Assembly (NCBI RefSeq): GCF_018739865.1
Contig: NZ_JADOER010000002.1
Span: 22,859 to 86,858 of the forward strand
Length of the DNA stretch: 64,000 nucleotides
Source of the DNA: Leptothoe kymatousa TAU-MAC 1615
GTDB taxonomy: Bacteria > Cyanobacteriota > Cyanobacteriia > Phormidesmidales > Phormidesmidaceae
Direction of reading: 5' to 3'
In this document: positions 63,715 through 64,000 of the stretch, in pieces
Layout of the letters: each line of letters begins with the position of its first letter
Numbering within the stretch: the first letter of the stretch is position 1
Program-made: the position numbers and the translations under genes
The notes under the pieces: model-generated
Databases searched by the model: none
What the model was told of the DNA's origin: nothing
The model's input: the letters and a program-made list of their open reading frames with translations, nothing else

Positions 63715-64000
63715 TTATTGCTGCCTGCGGTTTTCCATCGCAGATAGCTGTTTGGGGACGGCGGCTGTGAGTACCTCATTGCCCGTGGAGGTAACTAGGA
63801 CATCATCTTCAATGCGAATACCAATTCCCCGCCATCTTGGTTCCACCTCGGGTTGACCCTCGACCGGTTCATAGTTGGGGGCAATATAAATGCCCGGTTC
63901 GACGGTGACAACATTCCCAGCTACAAACGACTGCCAAGTTTTGTCTGGATTTCTGAGCGTACCGCTGTCGTGGACGTCTAAGCCTAGGAAATGACCAGTC
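63715..64000 (-). CDS. pepP: Xaa-Pro aminopeptidase (aminopeptidase P), C-terminal part
   Basis: Only the last 94 residues and the stop TAA (63715-63717) lie in the window. It shows the metal-binding residues of the pita-bread fold: His in GHFLGLDVHD, Glu in VTVEPGIYIAP, and Glu in GIGIRIEDDVLVT. This matches PepP, which removes the first residue of peptides with proline second. The gene is cut by the right edge. Confidence 0.93.
   Translation of the reverse strand, partial: TGHFLGLDVHDSGTLRNPDKTWQSFVAGNVVTVEPGIYIAPNYEPVEGQPEVEPRWRGIGIRIEDDVLVTSTGNEVLTAAVPKQLSAMENRRQQ

Overview
The window is chromosomal DNA from a cyanobacterium. It carries psbZ (photosystem II), the cyanobacterial small RNA Yfr1 between a guaB3-type gene and trxA, at least 28 copies of the HIP1 octamer GCGATCGC, a group 1 sigma factor, and several families seen almost only in cyanobacteria (HHL1-like, DUF3352, DUF4058, DUF6825-like). 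Most of the window is ordinary housekeeping sequence with short operons and frequent strand switches. I see no prophage, insertion sequence, CRISPR array or rRNA.

Layout. 1-5168 (minus): a two-gene module of a P-loop ATPase and a large TPR-STAND NTPase-WD40 protein that runs off the left edge. Its WD40 units are nearly identical 123-bp repeats that differ only at three codons. 5.8-7.3 kb: a Ser/Thr kinase whose paralogue lies at 53.2-54.7 kb. 7.6-18.9 kb: RarD-type transporter, HHL1-like protein, an RluA-like protein lacking the catalytic Asp, aspartase, a SWIM protein, a DUF2059 protein, a second RluA-type synthase with an intact Asp, then SRPBCC protein, Lnt, CysH and a methyltransferase. 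19-26.4 kb: LysR regulator, Ppx/GppA, Bax-inhibitor-like protein, orphan ParA, TsaE overlapping an EVE protein, alpha/beta hydrolase and DUF4058. 27.5-30.1 kb: UDP-glucuronate decarboxylase and UDP-glucose dehydrogenase (UDP-xylose supply), closed by a strong bidirectional terminator. 30.1-43.4 kb: YbjN-like protein, DUF697 GTPase, ThyX, a pseudo-receiver, SigA, LexA behind two tandem SOS boxes, DUF3352 lipoprotein, STAS protein, MsrA, PheS, SurE and a metallo-beta-lactamase-fold hydrolase. 43.6-48 kb: tRNA-Gly(GCC), ribH, psbZ and a DHH-CBS-CCA polymerase fusion. 48.2-54.7 kb: two small conserved proteins, ABC1 kinase, PP2C phosphatase, universal stress protein and the second kinase. 55-64 kb: AnmK, KtrA, GuaB3, Yfr1, TrxA, LOG-family protein, AMIN-amidase and the 3' end of an aminopeptidase P gene cut by the right edge.

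Genes that appear to work together: 27.5-30.0 kb makes UDP-glucuronate and then UDP-xylose for polysaccharide; AnmK and the AMIN-amidase act on peptidoglycan; the kinases, PP2C phosphatase, STAS protein and pseudo-receiver form a scattered set of signalling parts; LexA controls itself through its SOS boxes. The most unusual element is the left-edge STAND module. Its propeller repeats combine homogenised DNA with purely amino-acid-changing variation, the pattern expected of a recognition receptor that is diversifying.
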